The position numbers and the translations under genes were made by a program. Below, piece by piece: positions 63,012 to 64,000 of a stretch of 64,000 nt of DNA. The stretch comes from an uncultured Alphaproteobacteria bacterium. GTDB lineage: Bacteria > Pseudomonadota > Alphaproteobacteria > Rhodospirillales > Rhodospirillaceae. The DNA lies in assembly GCA_900079695.1 (NCBI GenBank), contig LT599022.1:1945245-2009244 (forward strand). Direction: 5' to 3'. Below the pieces are notes generated by a model that saw only the letters and a list, made by a program, of their open reading frames with translations, had not been told where the DNA came from and did not search any database. Within the stretch, counting starts at the first letter, position 1; each line of letters opens with the position of its first letter.

Positions 63012-64000
63012 TCAGGCGCGGCGCGACCGGATCCCCCGGAGTTCGGCGAACTCCGGGGCGAGACGGCGGTAGGCTTCCCCGTAGACCGCGAACATCTCGT
63101 CGTAGATCGCGGCGGCGGCGGGATCGGGCTCGACCACCTCGCAGCCGTCGAACACGCCCCCCGCCATCTCGTCGAGGGAGCGGATCAGGCCGACGCCGTA
63201 GGCCGCGAGCATCGCACCACCGAGGGTTTCGGTCTCGCTGACGCGCAACCGCACGATCGGATAGCCGAGCACGTCCGCGAAGATCCGGCACCACAACCGG
63301 CTGCGGCCGATGCCGCCGCCGAGCGATAGGCGGCTGGGCTTCGGCATGTGCGCGAGGGCGATCTCCTGCCCCTGGCGGATCGAGAACGCCACGCCCTCCA
63401 TCACCGCCCGCACCATTTCGGCGTAGCCGGTGGCGAAGCTGAGGCCGAAGAACACGCCGCGCGCGTCGGGATCCCAGATCGGGCACCGCTCGCCGGAGAG
63501 ATACGGGAGGTAGACGACCCCGCCCGCGCCCGGCTCGGCGGTGGCGGCGAGATCGTCCATCAGTTCGAACACCGAGCGCTTCTCGGCCTCGGCCCGAAGC
63601 GACAGCGCCGAACCGAACACGTCGCGGAACCACCGCAGCGAGGCCCCGGCCGCGTTGGTCGCCTGAACCCCGAGCCACTGCCCCTCGACCGCATGGCGGC
63701 AGTTCATCAGCCGGTCGTCGAACGTCGGCGTATCGGTGGAGAAGCACGACCGCCCGCAGGTGCCGATGGCGAGGAAGATGTCGCCGGGCGCGATCGCCCC
63801 CGCGCCCACCGCCGCCGCCACCGTGTCCATCGCCCCCGCCACCACCGGCGTTCCGGGCATCAGTCCGGTGGCGTCGGCGGCAGCGCGGGTCACGCCGCCG
63901 ACCACGTCGCTGGCACGGTAGGGCGTCGGCAGCAGGTCGAACGGCACCCCCGCCGCGTCCGCGAGGCCCGCATCCCACTCGCCGGTCCGGATGTCGGAGA
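63012..64000 (-). CDS. FGGY-family carbohydrate kinase, C-terminal part (cut by window end)
   Basis: About 330 residues; the reading frame continues beyond 64,000. It holds the second actin-like domain of FGGY kinases: PGTPVVAGAMDTVAAAVGAG, GDIFLAIGTCGRSCFSTDTP, VYLPYLSGERCPIWDPDARG, and GVAFSIRQGQEIALAHMPKP with RLSLGGGIGRSRLWCRIFAD and the closing ETLGGAMLAAYGVG. This is nearest to the xylulokinase/gluconokinase type. It converges on garR (7 bp apart) and may phosphorylate another sugar or polyol of the same diet; the specific substrate is open. Confidence 0.88.
   Translation of the reverse strand, partial: SDIRTGEWDAGLADAAGVPFDLLPTPYRASDVVGGVTRAAADATGLMPGTPVVAGAMDTVAAAVGAGAIAPGDIFLAIGTCGRSCFSTDTPTFDDRLMNCRHAVEGQWLGVQATNAAGASLRWFRDVFGSALSLRAEAEKRSVFELMDDLAATAEPGAGGVVYLPYLSGERCPIWDPDARGVFFGLSFATGYAEMVRAVMEGVAFSIRQGQEIALAHMPKPSRLSLGGGIGRSRLWCRIFADVLGYPIVRLRVSETETLGGAMLAAYGVGLIRSLDEMAGGVFDGCEVVEPDPAAAAIYDEMFAVYGEAYRRLAPEFAELRGIRSRRA

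Overview
The window joins two unlike pieces of DNA. Positions 1 to about 37,190 are the integrase-proximal part of a Tn4371-family integrative and conjugative element (ICE). From about 37,190 to 64,000 is a very GC-rich chromosome whose gene content fits an alphaproteobacterium: tripartite tricarboxylate transporters, methyl-accepting chemotaxis proteins, MntR/MntH and aldarate catabolism. The genus cannot be named from the sequence. No tRNA or rRNA gene was recognised.

The ICE backbone is read right to left: int, a YhcG-type PDDEXK nuclease, radC, a DUF932 gene, parB, a small gene, DUF736, DUF2958, DUF2285, an AlpA-like HTH gene, repA, parA, an RHH gene, DUF2840, traF, the relaxase gene, then traG, a CopG/RHH gene and trbB, which runs off the left edge. 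Most conjugation genes overlap by 4 bp. Three 18-bp iterons sit between repA and parA. The far end of the ICE and the rest of the trb operon lie outside the window.

Cargo is inserted at two places. Between traG and the relaxase (about 2.8 to 18.2 kb) there are a LysR/SRPBCC pair with matching palindromic operators, an IS3 remnant, two SMR exporters, an entry-exclusion-like lipoprotein, a second LysR, and a TetR-controlled efflux locus. In that locus an RND pump continues without a break into an MCE/Mla-type lipid transport operon. Between the DUF932 gene and radC lies an AT-richer, oppositely oriented gene for an ABC-type ATPase with a zinc-hook-like CxxC and a C-terminal HEPN/anticodon-nuclease-like motif. 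It is a probable stand-alone PrrC/RloC-like defence protein and the most interesting single gene here. A 55-bp noncoding element with a variable hairpin recurs in this part of the ICE.

The ICE is integrated into a copper P1B-ATPase gene, of which only the 3' part is visible. The chromosome then carries an M20 amidohydrolase, a diguanylate cyclase, two chemoreceptors, mntR/mntH with a Mn operator, a ketopantoate-reductase-like gene, an NSS transporter, a first tctCBA transporter, DUF2795 (apparent ACG start), DUF72 and a glycine-zipper lipoprotein. It ends in a complete glucarate/galactarate regulon: LacI regulator, garD and a second TTT transporter diverge from gudD, garL and garR, with a FGGY kinase next door. 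Paired LacI-type operators lie between the two arms. The predicted route is aldarate uptake, dehydration by GarD or GudD, aldol cleavage by GarL and reduction by GarR to glycerate.
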